From JACDCY01 sp964350145 (GTDB lineage Bacteria > Gemmatimonadota > Gemmatimonadetes > Gemmatimonadales > Gemmatimonadaceae), in the NCBI GenBank assembly GCA_964350145.1, contig CAYGJL010000015.1:1-64000 (forward strand): a stretch of DNA of 64,000 nt, written 5' to 3'. Below the pieces are notes generated by a model. That model ran no database searches, was not told the origin of the DNA, and saw only the letters and a program-made list of their open reading frames with translations. Positions 17,767-26,843 of this stretch are shown piece after piece (positions within the stretch are counted from its first letter, which is position 1; each line of letters begins with the position of its first letter). Made by a program: the position numbers and the translations under genes.

Positions 17767-18212
17767 TGGGTCCGCGGGCTCTGGCGGAGAATCGTGTCGC
17801 CCGGGAGGGCCGGCGCGTCGGGGTGCCTGAAATACACGGGGAACAGGATGGACACCGGAATCGCGTCACCGCGACGCCGAGCCGGTACGAACCTCAGCTC
17901 GCGCGAGCCTTTAACGGCCGCCGAGTCGAGCGCGGCGAAGCTGGACGTCTCGACCACTCTCGTGGAGTCCGCTGCGACCCTTCCCTGCGCGTCGATGAAA
18001 ATCCGGAGCGTCACGTTACCCTGCACCTTCCGGGAGTACAGCACCGGCGGGTATCTGAACGGCAGCTCGCTGTTGATCATCTGCGGCAGGACCTCGGGCT
18101 TGGGGCCCGAATGGCCGGTCACTACCGGATTGTTTTCCGCCTCCCTGTCGCAGGCGGTGGCGAAGGCGACGGCGAGCGCCAGCGGAATGAAGGAGCGTGA
18201 GTTCATAGACAT
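17763..18212 (-). CDS. Lipoprotein with TonB C-terminal-like domain
   Basis: About 149 residues. A short signal ends at a cysteine (AFATAC), suggesting a lipoprotein. The rest resembles the TonB_C/energy-transducer fold: YPPVLYSRKVQGNVTLRIFID, then DSAAVKGSRELRFVPARRRG. With no N-terminal TonB anchor or Pro-rich spacer, it is not a standard TonB; such proteins are common as small periplasmic lipoproteins. ATGs at 18212 and 18206 are both possible; the gene starts 4 bp after the mutS stop. Confidence 0.75.
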   Translation of the reverse strand: MSMNSRSFIPLALAVAFATACDREAENNPVVTGHSGPKPEVLPQMINSELPFRYPPVLYSRKVQGNVTLRIFIDAQGRVAADSTRVVETSSFAALDSAAVKGSRELRFVPARRRGDAIPVSILFPVYFRHPDAPALPGDTILRQSPRTQ

Positions 18213-18216
18213 CAAG

Positions 18217-20844
18217 TTACCCGAGCTTCGCCCTGTCAACGAGGCGCGCGACCAGATCGAGCGCCTGCAGCGGCGTGAGATTATCGGGATCGGTTCCCCG
18301 CAGCTCGTCCATCACAGGATGCGTCTCTTCTGCAAAAAGTGGGAGCTGTGGCGCGGCAACCGGGCTCTTCTTCCGGCCCGCACTCACTATGTGCCCGCTC
18401 TCCAACGACTTGAGCACTTCGCGCGCCCGGCCGAGCACCGCGTCGGGCAGCCCGGCCAGCCGGCCAACCTCGATACCGTATGAGCGGTCCGCGCCACCGG
18501 GCTCGAGCCGGTGTAGAAACAGCACGCGGTCTTCGGTCTCCCGCACGGCGACGTTGTAGTTCCGGACCGCCGGCAGCTGCTCGTCCAATTGCGTCAGCTC
18601 GTGATAGTGCGTTGCGAAGATGGTCTTGCACTGCAACCTGTCGTGGAGGTGCTCGGTGACCGCCCACGCGATCGAGACGCCGTCGTACGTGGAGGTGCCG
18701 CGCCCGATCTCGTCGAGCAGGACCAGGCTCCGCGCGCTCGCGGAGTGCAGGATGGCGCTGGTCTCCGCCATCTCCACCATGAACGTGGATTGCCCGCGCA
18801 CGAGATTGTCGCTCGCGCCGACCCGTGTGAATAGACGATCCACCAGCCCGATGGATGCGGATCGCGCGGGGACGTAGCTGCCGATCTGAGCCATGAGGAC
18901 GATAAGCCCGACCTGCCGGAGGATGGTGGACTTCCCGGCCATGTTCGGCCCGGTCATGATGATCACCCGCGCGTGCTCGTCGAGCGCGACGTCGTTGGGA
19001 ATGAACTTCTCACGCGGCATCATCCGCTCCACGACGGGATGGCGACCCGCTTCGATCGTCAGCGCATAATCGTCGCTGATCGCGGGCCTGGCGTAGCTCT
19101 CCCGCTCGGCTACCTCCGCGAGCGCGGAGAAGACGTCCAGCTCGGCCACGGCGCGCGCGACCTTCTGCAGTCGACGCACGTCCGCGGCCGCGCGCGCGCG
19201 AAGCAGCTCGAAGATCTCTCGCTCTCGCGCCTCGATCCGCTCGCTCGCCGACAGCACGCGCTCCTCGAACTCCTTGAGCGCGGGCGTGACGAATCGCTCG
19301 GCACCGGTGAGCGTCTGCCGCCGCTGATAGTCCGGCGGCACCAGGTGCGCGTTGCTGTTGGTGACCTCGATGTAATAACCAAACACGCGGTTGAAGCCGA
19401 CCTTGAGCGAGGAGATTCCCGTCCGCGCGCGCTCCTCCGCCTGGATCCGGGCGATGCCGTCCTTGCCGCCGTCGCGCAACGCGCACAGTTCGTCCAGCTC
19501 GGCGTCCACTCCGGCCGCGATCGTCGGGTCGTCTCCCACCGACATGGGCGGGCGCTGCACGAGCACGCGCCTTATCTCTCCCGATAGATCCTCGCACGAA
19601 TCCCAGTCAGCTTCCAGGAGCTTGAGAATTTCAGACGGTGCTGCGTGGCTGTGTGCTGCGACGCCGGGAAGCACAGCGACTATTTCCGGCAGTGTCGAGA
19701 GCGAATCGCCCAGTGCGCGGAGCTCACGCGGCGTGGCGCGGGCGGCCGCCGTCTTCGCCGCCAGCCGCTCGATGTCACGCACGGCGTCGAGCTGTCCGCG
19801 CAGCTTCGCGCGCTCCAGAGGGTTGTCCACGAACGCCGTCACGGCGTCGAGCCGTGCCTCGATCGCGGACCGGACGACTAGCGGCGCGAGCAGCCACTCG
19901 CGCAGCAGCCGGGATCCCATCGGCGTGAGCGTGCGGTCCAGCACGCTGCACAGCGTGCCGCTCTGATCGGCTCCGCCGCGGAGCGACTCGATCAGCTCGA
20001 GATTGCGGCGCGTCATCTCGTCCAGCGGCATCGTGACGCCGGGCCGCTCCACGCGCGGCGGCTTGAGGTGCGGAACTCCGCCCGGCTGCAGCTCGCGCAT
20101 GTACCGCAGCAGCGCGCCGGCCGCGCCGACCGCGAGCTCGTCCTCTGATGAGATCCCGAACCCGTCCAGCGACGCGACTCCGAACTGCCGCTGCAGGTCG
20201 TCGCGCGCCATGGCCGCGTCGAACTCCCAGTGCTCGCGCTCGGTGACCAGCGCGTCCTGCGCCCGCGGATGAGCCTCCGCTGCGTTGGCGCCCGCCTTCC
20301 GTACGATCAGCTCGCGCGGCGCGAAGCGGGAGATGAACGCATCCACGTCGTCCACGCTGGTGGTCGCGATGTGCATCTCGCCGGTGGAGATGTCCGCCGC
20401 GGCCAGCCCCGCGCCGTTGGCGGTGATCTGCACGGCGCAAAGAAAGTTGCCGAGCGCCCCGTCGAGTAGATCGTCGGCGAACGCGGCGCCCGGCGTGATC
20501 GTCTCCACTACCGCGCGCTTCACGACACCTTTCGCGGCCTTCGGATCTTCGATCTGCTCGCAGATCGCCACGCGGAATCCGCCCTGCACCAGCCGCCGGA
20601 GGTATTCGTTCGCCGCTTTCACGGGCACGCCCGCGAGCGGCACCTCGGAGGCGCCACCGCTGTTGCGAGAGGTGAGCGTTATGCCGAGCGCCTTGGAGGC
20701 GACCTCGGCGTCCTCGTAGAACATCTCGTAGAAGTCGCCCATCCGAAAGAACAGGATGGCGTCCTGATGCCCCGCCTTGATTTCCCGGTATTGCTGCATC
20801 AACGGCGTCGCCGCCGGCGCCGATCCGGGAACTGTGCGCGTCAC
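18217..20844 (-). CDS. mutS: DNA mismatch repair protein MutS
   Basis: About 875 residues. The mismatch-recognition domain carries the Phe-x-Glu motif within FFRMGDFYEMFYEDA. The connector, lever and clamp domains follow, then the ABC ATPase with Walker A TGPNMAGKST, the MSH signature FMVEMAETSAIL, and Walker B LVLLDEIGRGTSTYDG. I prefer the GTG at 20844, which avoids overlap with the SPOR gene; a TTG at 20898 and the ATG at 20799 (MQQYREIK) are alternatives. No mutL is in the window. Confidence 0.95.
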   Translation of the reverse strand: MTRTVPGSAPAATPLMQQYREIKAGHQDAILFFRMGDFYEMFYEDAEVASKALGITLTSRNSGGASEVPLAGVPVKAANEYLRRLVQGGFRVAICEQIEDPKAAKGVVKRAVVETITPGAAFADDLLDGALGNFLCAVQITANGAGLAAADISTGEMHIATTSVDDVDAFISRFAPRELIVRKAGANAAEAHPRAQDALVTEREHWEFDAAMARDDLQRQFGVASLDGFGISSEDELAVGAAGALLRYMRELQPGGVPHLKPPRVERPGVTMPLDEMTRRNLELIESLRGGADQSGTLCSVLDRTLTPMGSRLLREWLLAPLVVRSAIEARLDAVTAFVDNPLERAKLRGQLDAVRDIERLAAKTAAARATPRELRALGDSLSTLPEIVAVLPGVAAHSHAAPSEILKLLEADWDSCEDLSGEIRRVLVQRPPMSVGDDPTIAAGVDAELDELCALRDGGKDGIARIQAEERARTGISSLKVGFNRVFGYYIEVTNSNAHLVPPDYQRRQTLTGAERFVTPALKEFEERVLSASERIEAREREIFELLRARAAADVRRLQKVARAVAELDVFSALAEVAERESYARPAISDDYALTIEAGRHPVVERMMPREKFIPNDVALDEHARVIIMTGPNMAGKSTILRQVGLIVLMAQIGSYVPARSASIGLVDRLFTRVGASDNLVRGQSTFMVEMAETSAILHSASARSLVLLDEIGRGTSTYDGVSIAWAVTEHLHDRLQCKTIFATHYHELTQLDEQLPAVRNYNVAVRETEDRVLFLHRLEPGGADRSYGIEVGRLAGLPDAVLGRAREVLKSLESGHIVSAGRKKSPVAAPQLPLFAEETHPVMDELRGTDPDNLTPLQALDLVARLVDRAKLG

Positions 20845-20863
20845 GGTTGGCGGTCTTGCCGGC

Positions 20864-21754
20864 TCAGCGACCTTCGACGACCGCGATGAAGCCGTCAATG
20901 CCTTTGGCCTTCATCTCGTTGAGCAATCGCGTCGCCGCCGCGCGGGTGTCGTACCGTCCGACGCGGACACGGAATGGCACCGCCGTCCCGTCGATCCGGG
21001 CCTGGAAGCCGCGCGCGCTCATCCGATTGACGATCGTCTGGGCGCTCGCGCGCGTGTTCGTTGCCGCGACCTGCACCGAGTAGGTCCGCGCCGCCGCCGC
21101 CGGGGGCGTGGCAGGCTGGATTGCGGGCGCGTCCGCGGGAATGGACGGCGTCGCGTTGCGCGGACTCACGGGCGGTGCTACCGGTGTCGTCGCAGCCGTC
21201 ACCGCGCCGCGGCAGCGCTGCTGCTGATATTCGATCTGGTTCCGCAGCTCGACGTCGCTCGCAGCGACCCGCGCGAGCGCCTGGGCATTGGCCGTGCAGG
21301 CAGCCGTCAAGTCGTTCCGCTCGAACAACACGCGCGCGGTCCAGTAGTTCGTGCGCGCGCTCTGTCCGCTGCCCGGAAACTCCGTGGGCAGCCGCTGCAG
21401 GTGCCGCAGCGCTCCGTCGCGATCCCCACGCGCGAGCTCGAGCTGCGCCAGCCGGAGCAGCGCATCCTCCACGCGCGGCGATGTCGCATGGTCGACGATG
21501 ATCGCGCGATAGTCCCGCTCTGCGTCCGCCGCCGTCGGAGCCAAACTCGCGCGCCAGAACAGCGCCTCGGCCCGATCGCTCGAGCCGGCCGCAGTCGACC
21601 GATACATGGAATCAACCAGCGTACGCCCCGCCGCTCCCTGCCCTTCGCTCACGAGCGCCTGCGCCCGCGCATAAACCGGATCGGTCGCGGCCTGCGCGTT
21701 GGCCTCGGCCAGCCCGACCAGCAAGGATGCTGCTGCAATTGCGAAGGCTCTCAT
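20864..21754 (-). CDS. Periplasmic TPR-like protein with C-terminal SPOR domain
   Basis: 296 residues with a signal peptide (ending EANAQA). The TPR-like helical region (about 25-185) contains VEDALLRLAQLELARGD. A Pro/Ala linker follows, then a SPOR domain (about 225-296: YSVQVAATNTRASAQTIVNR, FRVRVGRYDTRAAA). SPOR domains bind denuded peptidoglycan glycan strands, often at division sites. It is cotranscribed between holA and mutS. Confidence 0.85.
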   Translation of the reverse strand: MRAFAIAAASLLVGLAEANAQAATDPVYARAQALVSEGQGAAGRTLVDSMYRSTAAGSSDRAEALFWRASLAPTAADAERDYRAIIVDHATSPRVEDALLRLAQLELARGDRDGALRHLQRLPTEFPGSGQSARTNYWTARVLFERNDLTAACTANAQALARVAASDVELRNQIEYQQQRCRGAVTAATTPVAPPVSPRNATPSIPADAPAIQPATPPAAAARTYSVQVAATNTRASAQTIVNRMSARGFQARIDGTAVPFRVRVGRYDTRAAATRLLNEMKAKGIDGFIAVVEGR

Positions 21755-21771
21755 CTAGGCACCCATTAAAC

Positions 21772-21852
21772 GCTGTTAGCTGTTGGCTGTTGGCTGTTGG
21801 CTATTGGCTTAAAGCTGTTGTTGCAGTTGGCGCACAAGACGCAGCACGTAGC
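21772..21852. repeat. TAGCTRTTGGC-type repeat with ACGCAG tail
   Basis: Five or so copies of a 7-nt TTGGCTR/TTAGCTG unit (21772-21810), then degenerate copies, then ACGCAGCACGTAG (21838-21852). It fills the gap between the SPOR gene start and the holA stop at 21858. Here only one arm of the usual hairpin is present. Confidence 0.75.
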
Positions 21853-21857
21853 GCGGT

Positions 21858-22913
21858 TCATGCCGCCAATCGACTCGTGCCTGAAGCGCAGATATTCAGT
21901 ACCAGCCCAGCAAGAATCTGTTCATTCGACGCCACTCCCGTCTCCTTCAACGCCATGTCCGCGGCCAGCAGCGCGGCAATCGACCGGTCCAGCGCTTCGG
22001 CCGACCAGTCCTCCGTCGCTCTCGCCCAGACCTTGGCCGCCGCGCCGAACGATTTCGGCAGCATCAGCCAGCCCGCGCTCTGCAGCAGCCCGATGTATTC
22101 GCGCTCGAGGCTCGTCACCGACATCCCCTTGTCCAACTTCGCCCTGCCCCATGACATCGCCAGGGTCTGGTTCGTCAGCGCCATCACAATCGAGACGCCG
22201 GTAGTCTTCGGTTGCGCGAGGAGCCGGGAGAGCATGCCGAGCGCGCGCGCGGAATCCCGGTCCACGAGCGCGTCCATGAAGTCGCCCAGCGTCTCGCCGT
22301 GGCGCACTCCGATCACTTCGCCGACGATGGTCTCGTCGATCTCTCCACCCGGTGCGTAGCTCGCGAGCTTGTCCAGCTCGGTGGAAAGCTCATGTAAATC
22401 GGAGCCAACCACGCTATGCAGCAGTTCCGCGGCCGCCGGAGTGATTGACCCACCGTGCGTCTCGCGCGCGTGATGCGCGATGAACTTGAGCACGCGCGCG
22501 GGCGTGAGCGGATCGAACTTGAGCTCCGTCGCCCTGGCCATCAACGCGCGGTCGGTCTTGCCGGCGGCGGCGACCATGATGAGGCTCGTGCCCGGCGCCG
22601 GCGACTCGAGATACCCGTCCAGTACCACGCGCGTCTGCTTCTTGAGCGTGCCCGGATCCTGCAGGACGACGACGCGTCGCTCGGAGAACATGGGCATCGT
22701 GCTGAGCAGGACGTCGAGCGACTCCGCGTTCAGCTCGGACGCACGCCGAACTTCGAAGTTGAACTGCCGTCCGGCGGGGTCGATGGCTGCGTCGGCAATC
22801 TGCCTGACGGCCGCTTCCTTCTGGTATTCGTCCTCGCCGTGGATGTAGTAGGCAGGGTCGAACTGGCGGGATTTGACGATTGCCTGGAGCGATCGGGACG
22901 CGGCTTGCGACAT
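21858..22913 (-). CDS. holA: DNA polymerase III delta subunit
   Basis: 351 residues from the ATG at 22913 (GGGAGCG upstream). Clamp-loader wrench subunit that opens the DnaN ring. Family features: the start YYIHGEDEYQKEAAVRQI, VVVLQDPGTLKK, RVLKFIAHHARETHGGSI, SDLHELSTELDKL and the C-terminal helical collar. The open frame continues upstream to 23378 but that part is a shadow of the anti-sigma gene. First gene of a holA-SPOR-mutS run. Confidence 0.92.
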   Translation of the reverse strand: MSQAASRSLQAIVKSRQFDPAYYIHGEDEYQKEAAVRQIADAAIDPAGRQFNFEVRRASELNAESLDVLLSTMPMFSERRVVVLQDPGTLKKQTRVVLDGYLESPAPGTSLIMVAAAGKTDRALMARATELKFDPLTPARVLKFIAHHARETHGGSITPAAAELLHSVVGSDLHELSTELDKLASYAPGGEIDETIVGEVIGVRHGETLGDFMDALVDRDSARALGMLSRLLAQPKTTGVSIVMALTNQTLAMSWGRAKLDKGMSVTSLEREYIGLLQSAGWLMLPKSFGAAAKVWARATEDWSAEALDRSIAALLAADMALKETGVASNEQILAGLVLNICASGTSRLAA

Positions 22914-22936
22914 CGCTCCCAATATACCGCCGGCTA

Positions 22937-23473
22937 CTACCGGGTGAGGTTCGTCAGGCGGAACGCGGAGTTGGCAAACTGGATCTGCGCCTGCTCCGCC
23001 ATCAGCGCCGCGGGCCAGATGGGAATTCCAATGGACACCGAGGCGAGCATCGCCTGCGACGCCATGATCGACTCCTCCACGAGAGGTCCGTCCTGCGCCG
23101 GCACCGTCGCCACAACCGGAGCGTGAGTCAGCGGGAGGTCGTTGTCCGGGAGAAGATTGGCGCCGGCGAAGACAACCAGGCCGGCCGCGCAGACCGCGGC
23201 GAACGTTCCGCCGGGCGTGATGAACCAAGCCGGACGCGATAGCGGGGCGTCCTTGAGAGCACGGACCCTGTCGTTCACGCGCTGCGTAAAGCCGGGCGAG
23301 CACTCGATCGTCGGCATGTTCCGGAACAACAGCAGCGAGCGGCGGATCAGCGCGTCGTGACGCGCGCACGGCGCGCACTCGGCGATGTGCCGCTGCATCT
23401 CAACGATTTCGATTCCCGGGAGAACGTCGTCGACGAAGCCGACGTGGCGTGCGTGGAAGGTGCGGCAGTCCAT
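22937..23473 (-). CDS. Anti-sigma factor with zinc-binding ZAS domain
   Basis: 178 residues. The N-terminal zinc-finger anti-sigma motif HIAECAPC (H29, C33, C36) follows an early DCRTFHARH, which supplies another possible ligand. One membrane helix lies at about residues 95-115 (FAAVCAAGLVVFAGANLL), and a short extracytoplasmic tail follows. The gene is 75 bp downstream of an ECF sigma-factor gene, the standard cognate pair. Signal release probably needs site-1/site-2 proteolysis or redox change of the zinc site; neither can be decided here. Confidence 0.85.
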   Translation of the reverse strand: MDCRTFHARHVGFVDDVLPGIEIVEMQRHIAECAPCARHDALIRRSLLLFRNMPTIECSPGFTQRVNDRVRALKDAPLSRPAWFITPGGTFAAVCAAGLVVFAGANLLPDNDLPLTHAPVVATVPAQDGPLVEESIMASQAMLASVSIGIPIWPAALMAEQAQIQFANSAFRLTNLTR

Positions 23474-23509
23474 GGGTACTCGCTGCAAGGGGCCTACAGG
23501 GTCGGGTTA

Positions 23510-23530
23510 GGGTACCCGACAAGGGTACCC
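23510..23530. other. Hairpin between sigma and anti-sigma genes
   Basis: Two GGGTACCC octamers, each palindromic, are separated by GACAA in the 75-bp gap. They can pair with each other into an 8-bp stem, which might attenuate anti-sigma expression relative to sigma. Confidence 0.45.
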
Positions 23531-23548
23531 CGGTTCCCGAACTTGCAG

Positions 23549-24190
23549 CTATTCCAGTTCCGGCGCCACGATCTCGGCGAAACTGTTTCTGGCCCTGTTG
23601 AGCCGCGATTTCACAGTGCCAAGGTTGCAGCCCGTGATTTCCGCGATCTCCTCGTAGGACTTTCCTTCCAGCTCCCGGAGAATGAACACGTCCCGGTGGT
23701 GCTCGGGGAGCTTGGCGACCGACTCTTCCACAACACGGCGAAGGTGGCGCTTCCGGTACATGTCGTCCGGCCGGGTGGACGAATCCTCGAACTCGAGCGG
23801 CCGGTCTTCATCCTGCCAGTTCTTCTTGACCGTCTGGAACAGCACCAACGGATTGCGCGACCGGTTTCGCAGCTCGTTCTTGGCGAGGTTCGAGGCGATC
23901 GTGTACGCCCAGGTCGAGAACTTCTTGGAGCGGTCGAATCTGTGGAGGTGGCGGTACACGCGAATAAACACTTCCTGCACCAGATCCTCGGCGCGCTCCC
24001 GGTCACCTACAGTCCGATAGATGAAGTTGAGCAGTCGGGTCTGATACCTGACGACCAGCTCCTCGAACGCTCGCTCTTCACCGCCGAGGAAGGCCGTGAC
24101 CACGCCGGAATCGTCCGCGAGCTTGAGTTGCTCTCGAACGGAAATGGCCGGGGTGGCGACCAACTGCTTGCGGACAACGCTAGTGGCCAT
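23549..24190 (-). CDS. ECF-type RNA polymerase sigma factor (RpoE-like)
   Basis: 213 residues. Region 2 reads FEELVVRYQTRLLNFIYR, then GDRERAEDLVQEVFIRVYRH (core binding and -10 recognition). Region 4 is the helix-turn-helix LPEHHRDVFILRELEGKSYE, then EIAEITGCNLGTVKSRLNRAR. The linker between them is long (about 55 residues). The ATG at 24190 has a strong AGGAGA. Paired with the downstream anti-sigma factor gene, it probably drives an envelope-stress regulon and its own operon. Confidence 0.92.
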   Translation of the reverse strand: MATSVVRKQLVATPAISVREQLKLADDSGVVTAFLGGEERAFEELVVRYQTRLLNFIYRTVGDRERAEDLVQEVFIRVYRHLHRFDRSKKFSTWAYTIASNLAKNELRNRSRNPLVLFQTVKKNWQDEDRPLEFEDSSTRPDDMYRKRHLRRVVEESVAKLPEHHRDVFILRELEGKSYEEIAEITGCNLGTVKSRLNRARNSFAEIVAPELE

Positions 24191-24364
24191 GTGGTCTCCT
24201 TTCTCTGCAGGTTCCCGGGCTCGGATCGGTTGAGGAACGACCTCAGTCGATAGACCGGTGATTCTCCGTACCAAAGTGCATCGGTCGTGCCGGGCCGTGC
24301 CAATTAGCTAAGTCTTTGCCTGACAATGTCTTGCATACGAAGCTATTACACCGAGCCCCGGGAG

Positions 24365-24384
24365 GTGTCCCACCCACAGGACAC
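24365..24384. promoter_or_regulatory. Inverted repeat upstream of the sigma factor gene
   Basis: GTGTCC-N8-GGACAC, a 6-bp dyad in the 374-bp gap between the sigma gene and the NUDIX gene. It could be an operator or a weak hairpin. No gene is seen in 24191-24465, which is AT-richer and probably carries the sigma-operon promoter. Confidence 0.3.
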
Positions 24385-24465
24385 TCATGGAACAAATTTG
24401 ACGCTGGCCAAAACAGATTGTTAACCCGATCGGCCATTATGACCGAAAAACAACGTCACTACTAT

Positions 24466-24564
24466 ATATGTGACTCAATCACGGAGCCTGCGAGGGCGCA
24501 GCATATGTGACTCAATCACGGAGCCTGCGAGGGCGCAGCGCGCAGGACGCAGCACGCAGCGCAG
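24466..24564. repeat. 37-bp tandem duplication plus ACGCAG repeat
   Basis: Two identical 37-bp units (24466-24502 and 24503-24539), each containing ATATGTGACTCAATCACGGA and ending GGGCGCAGC, are followed by GCAGGACGCAGCACGCAGCGCAG. The block ends directly at the NUDIX stop codon (24565). Each unit contains the short dyad TGACTCAATCA. Confidence 0.8.
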
Positions 24565-25116
24565 TTACCGTCCCGCTCGAAACCCAGCCGCGAATAGAAT
24601 CCCGACGATCGTCTTGGCATCTACGATCTCACCCTGCTCGATCATCCCCAACGCCAGCGACAGCTTCACCACCTCGACCTCCGCGAATTCGTCCGGTTCG
24701 TACGCCGTCTCGCCCCGCGTCAGGCCGGTGGCCAGGAAGATGTGGATCTTCTCGTCCGCAAACCCCGGCGTCATGAATGGAGCGCACAGCTCTTGGACAC
24801 TCTCGGCGGTGCATCCGGTTTCCTCGCGTAGCTCGCGGTGCGCGCATTCGAGTGGCTCTTCGCCCGGGTCGAGTCGGCCGGCAGGGATCTCGTACAGGTA
24901 ACCGCCTGCAGCGTAGCGATATTGCCGAAGCAGCAGCAGATCGGGATCTTCTCCACCGGGATCGCTAAGGAACGGGACGATCGCGCTCGCGCCCGGGTGC
25001 CGGACGATCGCCATCTCTCCCTCGCTCCCGTCCGGAAAACGGACCCGGTCCAGGTCGAGCTTGAAGATCTTTCCTTCGTACAAGCGCGTGGATGCTAGCC
25101 GTGCGTCATTTTTCAT
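24565..25116 (-). CDS. NUDIX hydrolase (ADP-ribose pyrophosphatase-like)
   Basis: 183 residues. The Nudix box spans about residues 79-101 (PAGRLDPGEEPLECAHREL, then REETGCTAES) and fits GX5EX7REUXEEXGU. The pattern after it and the N-terminal beta-sheet (FKLDLDRVRFPDGSEGEMAI) resemble the ADP-ribose pyrophosphatase subgroup, which hydrolyses ADP-ribose to AMP and ribose-5-phosphate. Divergent from the phoD-like gene. Confidence 0.88.
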   Translation of the reverse strand: MKNDARLASTRLYEGKIFKLDLDRVRFPDGSEGEMAIVRHPGASAIVPFLSDPGGEDPDLLLLRQYRYAAGGYLYEIPAGRLDPGEEPLECAHRELREETGCTAESVQELCAPFMTPGFADEKIHIFLATGLTRGETAYEPDEFAEVEVVKLSLALGMIEQGEIVDAKTIVGILFAAGFRAGR

Positions 25117-25154
25117 GATGTCATCCCGGAAGTTTTCTTGAACCGACGATTCGA

Positions 25155-26510
25155 ATGAAACGCTTTCCTCGCCTTCTCGTGCTCGCGCTGAGCTTCGCGC
25201 TCGTGTCGCCGTTCCTGGTCGAAGCCCAGACTCGCCCGGCGACGCCGACCGTCACTATTCGCTCCGGACCGATGCTCGGCTACTCCGAGATGCGCGAGGT
25301 GATGCTCTGGGCGCAGACGACCGACGCTGCCGACGTGCATTTCGTCTACTGGGATTCGGCCGCGCCCGGCGTACGTCATCGCACGGCAGGTGCCATGACC
25401 ACGGCCGCCGACGCGTTCACGACAAAGCAGATCGCCGATCGCGTCGAGCCCGGCAAAGTGTACGGCTACGAAGTGGTGGTGGGCGGCCGGAGCATCGCCC
25501 GGCCGTACCCGCTCCGCTTCCAAACCCAGAAGCTGTGGCAATGGCGCGAGGACCCGCCCGCCTTCCGGATTGCGCTGGGAAGCTGCGCGTACGTCAACGA
25601 GCCCGAGTATGATCGACCGGGAAATCCGTATGGAGGCGGGCTCGAGATCTTCACGAGCATCGCACGCACGAAGCCCGACGCGATGCTCTGGCTTGGCGAC
25701 AACGTGTACCTGAGAGAGGTGGACTGGTACACGCGCACTGGAATCCTCGCGCGCTACACGCACTCGCGCTCTATCCCGGAGCTCCAGCCGCTGCTGGCGA
25801 GTACGCACCATTACGCCACGTGGGACGACCACGATTTCGGTCCCAACAACAGCGACCGGTCCTGGATTCACAAGGATGCGTCGCTCGACGCGTTCAAACT
25901 CTTCTGGGGAAATCCCACCTACGGCGTCGGCGGAAAGCCCGGCATCACTACGATGTTCCAGTGGGCCGACGTCGAGTTCTTCCTGCTCGACGACCGTTAC
26001 CACCGAACTCCCAACGACCGCAACGCCACCGGCAGGCGCACGATGCTTGGCGATCACCAATTTCAGTGGATCATCGACGCGCTGACGGCGAGCCGCGCGC
26101 CGTTCAAGATCGTCGCGGTCGGAGGGCAGATGATGAGCCCGATGGCGGATTTCGAGAATTTTGCGACGTACGCCGAGGAGCGGCAGGCACTGATAGATGC
26201 GATCACGGCGGAGAAGATCCCGGGAGTCGTGTTCCTCTCCGGCGATCGGCATCTCACCGAGCTCACGCGGCTCGATCGGGAAGGGACGTACCCGTTGTAC
26301 GACATCACGATCTCGCCGCTGTCAGCCGGCGCCTACGCCGACGGCAAGGCGAACGCGGCCAGCGTGCCGGGGACGCTGGTCAGACAACGCAACTTCGCGC
26401 TGCTGGATTTCAGCGGGCCGCGGACCGACCGATCCATGAAGATCTCAGTGCACGACACGGCGGGCGCGCTGCTATGGACGCGGACGATCACAGCGCGGGA
26501 GCTACGCTAA
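25155..26510 (+). CDS. Exported PhoD-like alkaline phosphatase/phosphodiesterase
   Basis: 451 residues with a signal peptide (MKRFPRLLVLALSFALV, cleavage near VEAQ). An N-terminal fibronectin-like domain precedes the metallophosphatase core: FRIALGSC, MLWLGDNVY, ATWDDHDFGPNNS, VEFFLLDDRYHR and FLSGDRHLTEL. These are the metal-binding motifs of the PhoD family. It would release phosphate from phosphoesters outside the cytoplasm. Monocistronic by spacing. Confidence 0.9.
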   Translation: MKRFPRLLVLALSFALVSPFLVEAQTRPATPTVTIRSGPMLGYSEMREVMLWAQTTDAADVHFVYWDSAAPGVRHRTAGAMTTAADAFTTKQIADRVEPGKVYGYEVVVGGRSIARPYPLRFQTQKLWQWREDPPAFRIALGSCAYVNEPEYDRPGNPYGGGLEIFTSIARTKPDAMLWLGDNVYLREVDWYTRTGILARYTHSRSIPELQPLLASTHHYATWDDHDFGPNNSDRSWIHKDASLDAFKLFWGNPTYGVGGKPGITTMFQWADVEFFLLDDRYHRTPNDRNATGRRTMLGDHQFQWIIDALTASRAPFKIVAVGGQMMSPMADFENFATYAEERQALIDAITAEKIPGVVFLSGDRHLTELTRLDREGTYPLYDITISPLSAGAYADGKANAASVPGTLVRQRNFALLDFSGPRTDRSMKISVHDTAGALLWTRTITARELR

Positions 26511-26582
26511 GGCGGTAGTGGTGAACACGACAGACCCTCTTGGACAGTTAGGGCGCACCAACCATTACCCGAGGGACAAAAC

Positions 26583-26843
26583 ATGAACCCATTCGGAGAT
26601 CCGCGGGCCCCGCGGCGCGACTTGTGGGGCGGGCTCATCATCACTGCGCTCGGCGCTCTGTTCGTTGGCATGACAGAGTCGCAGCTCGCGGGGCCGGAGC
26701 AGTGGCCCGGGCATCACCGCTCGGAATGGATCAACCTCGCACTCGGCATCCTGATGGCCTTCGGCGGTGTGATGCAGTTCCGCCTTGGGCTCCGCGCCGC
26801 GCGCTTCCGCACGGACCAGGCGGATCGTGAACTCGAGCGTTAG
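26583..26843 (+). CDS. Small two-helix membrane protein of unknown function
   Basis: 86 residues: two hydrophobic segments (about 16-32 and 50-70) joined by a polar loop (GPEQWPGHHRSEW). The C-terminal tail is charged. A GAGGGAC purine stretch precedes the ATG. I recognise no family. It ends convergently with the M16 gene, overlapping by 4 nt. Confidence 0.65.
   Translation: MNPFGDPRAPRRDLWGGLIITALGALFVGMTESQLAGPEQWPGHHRSEWINLALGILMAFGGVMQFRLGLRAARFRTDQADRELER

Noticed and set aside
24466..24539. Possible CRISPR array
   Set aside because: The two 37-bp units are directly adjacent with no spacer, and no cas gene is present.
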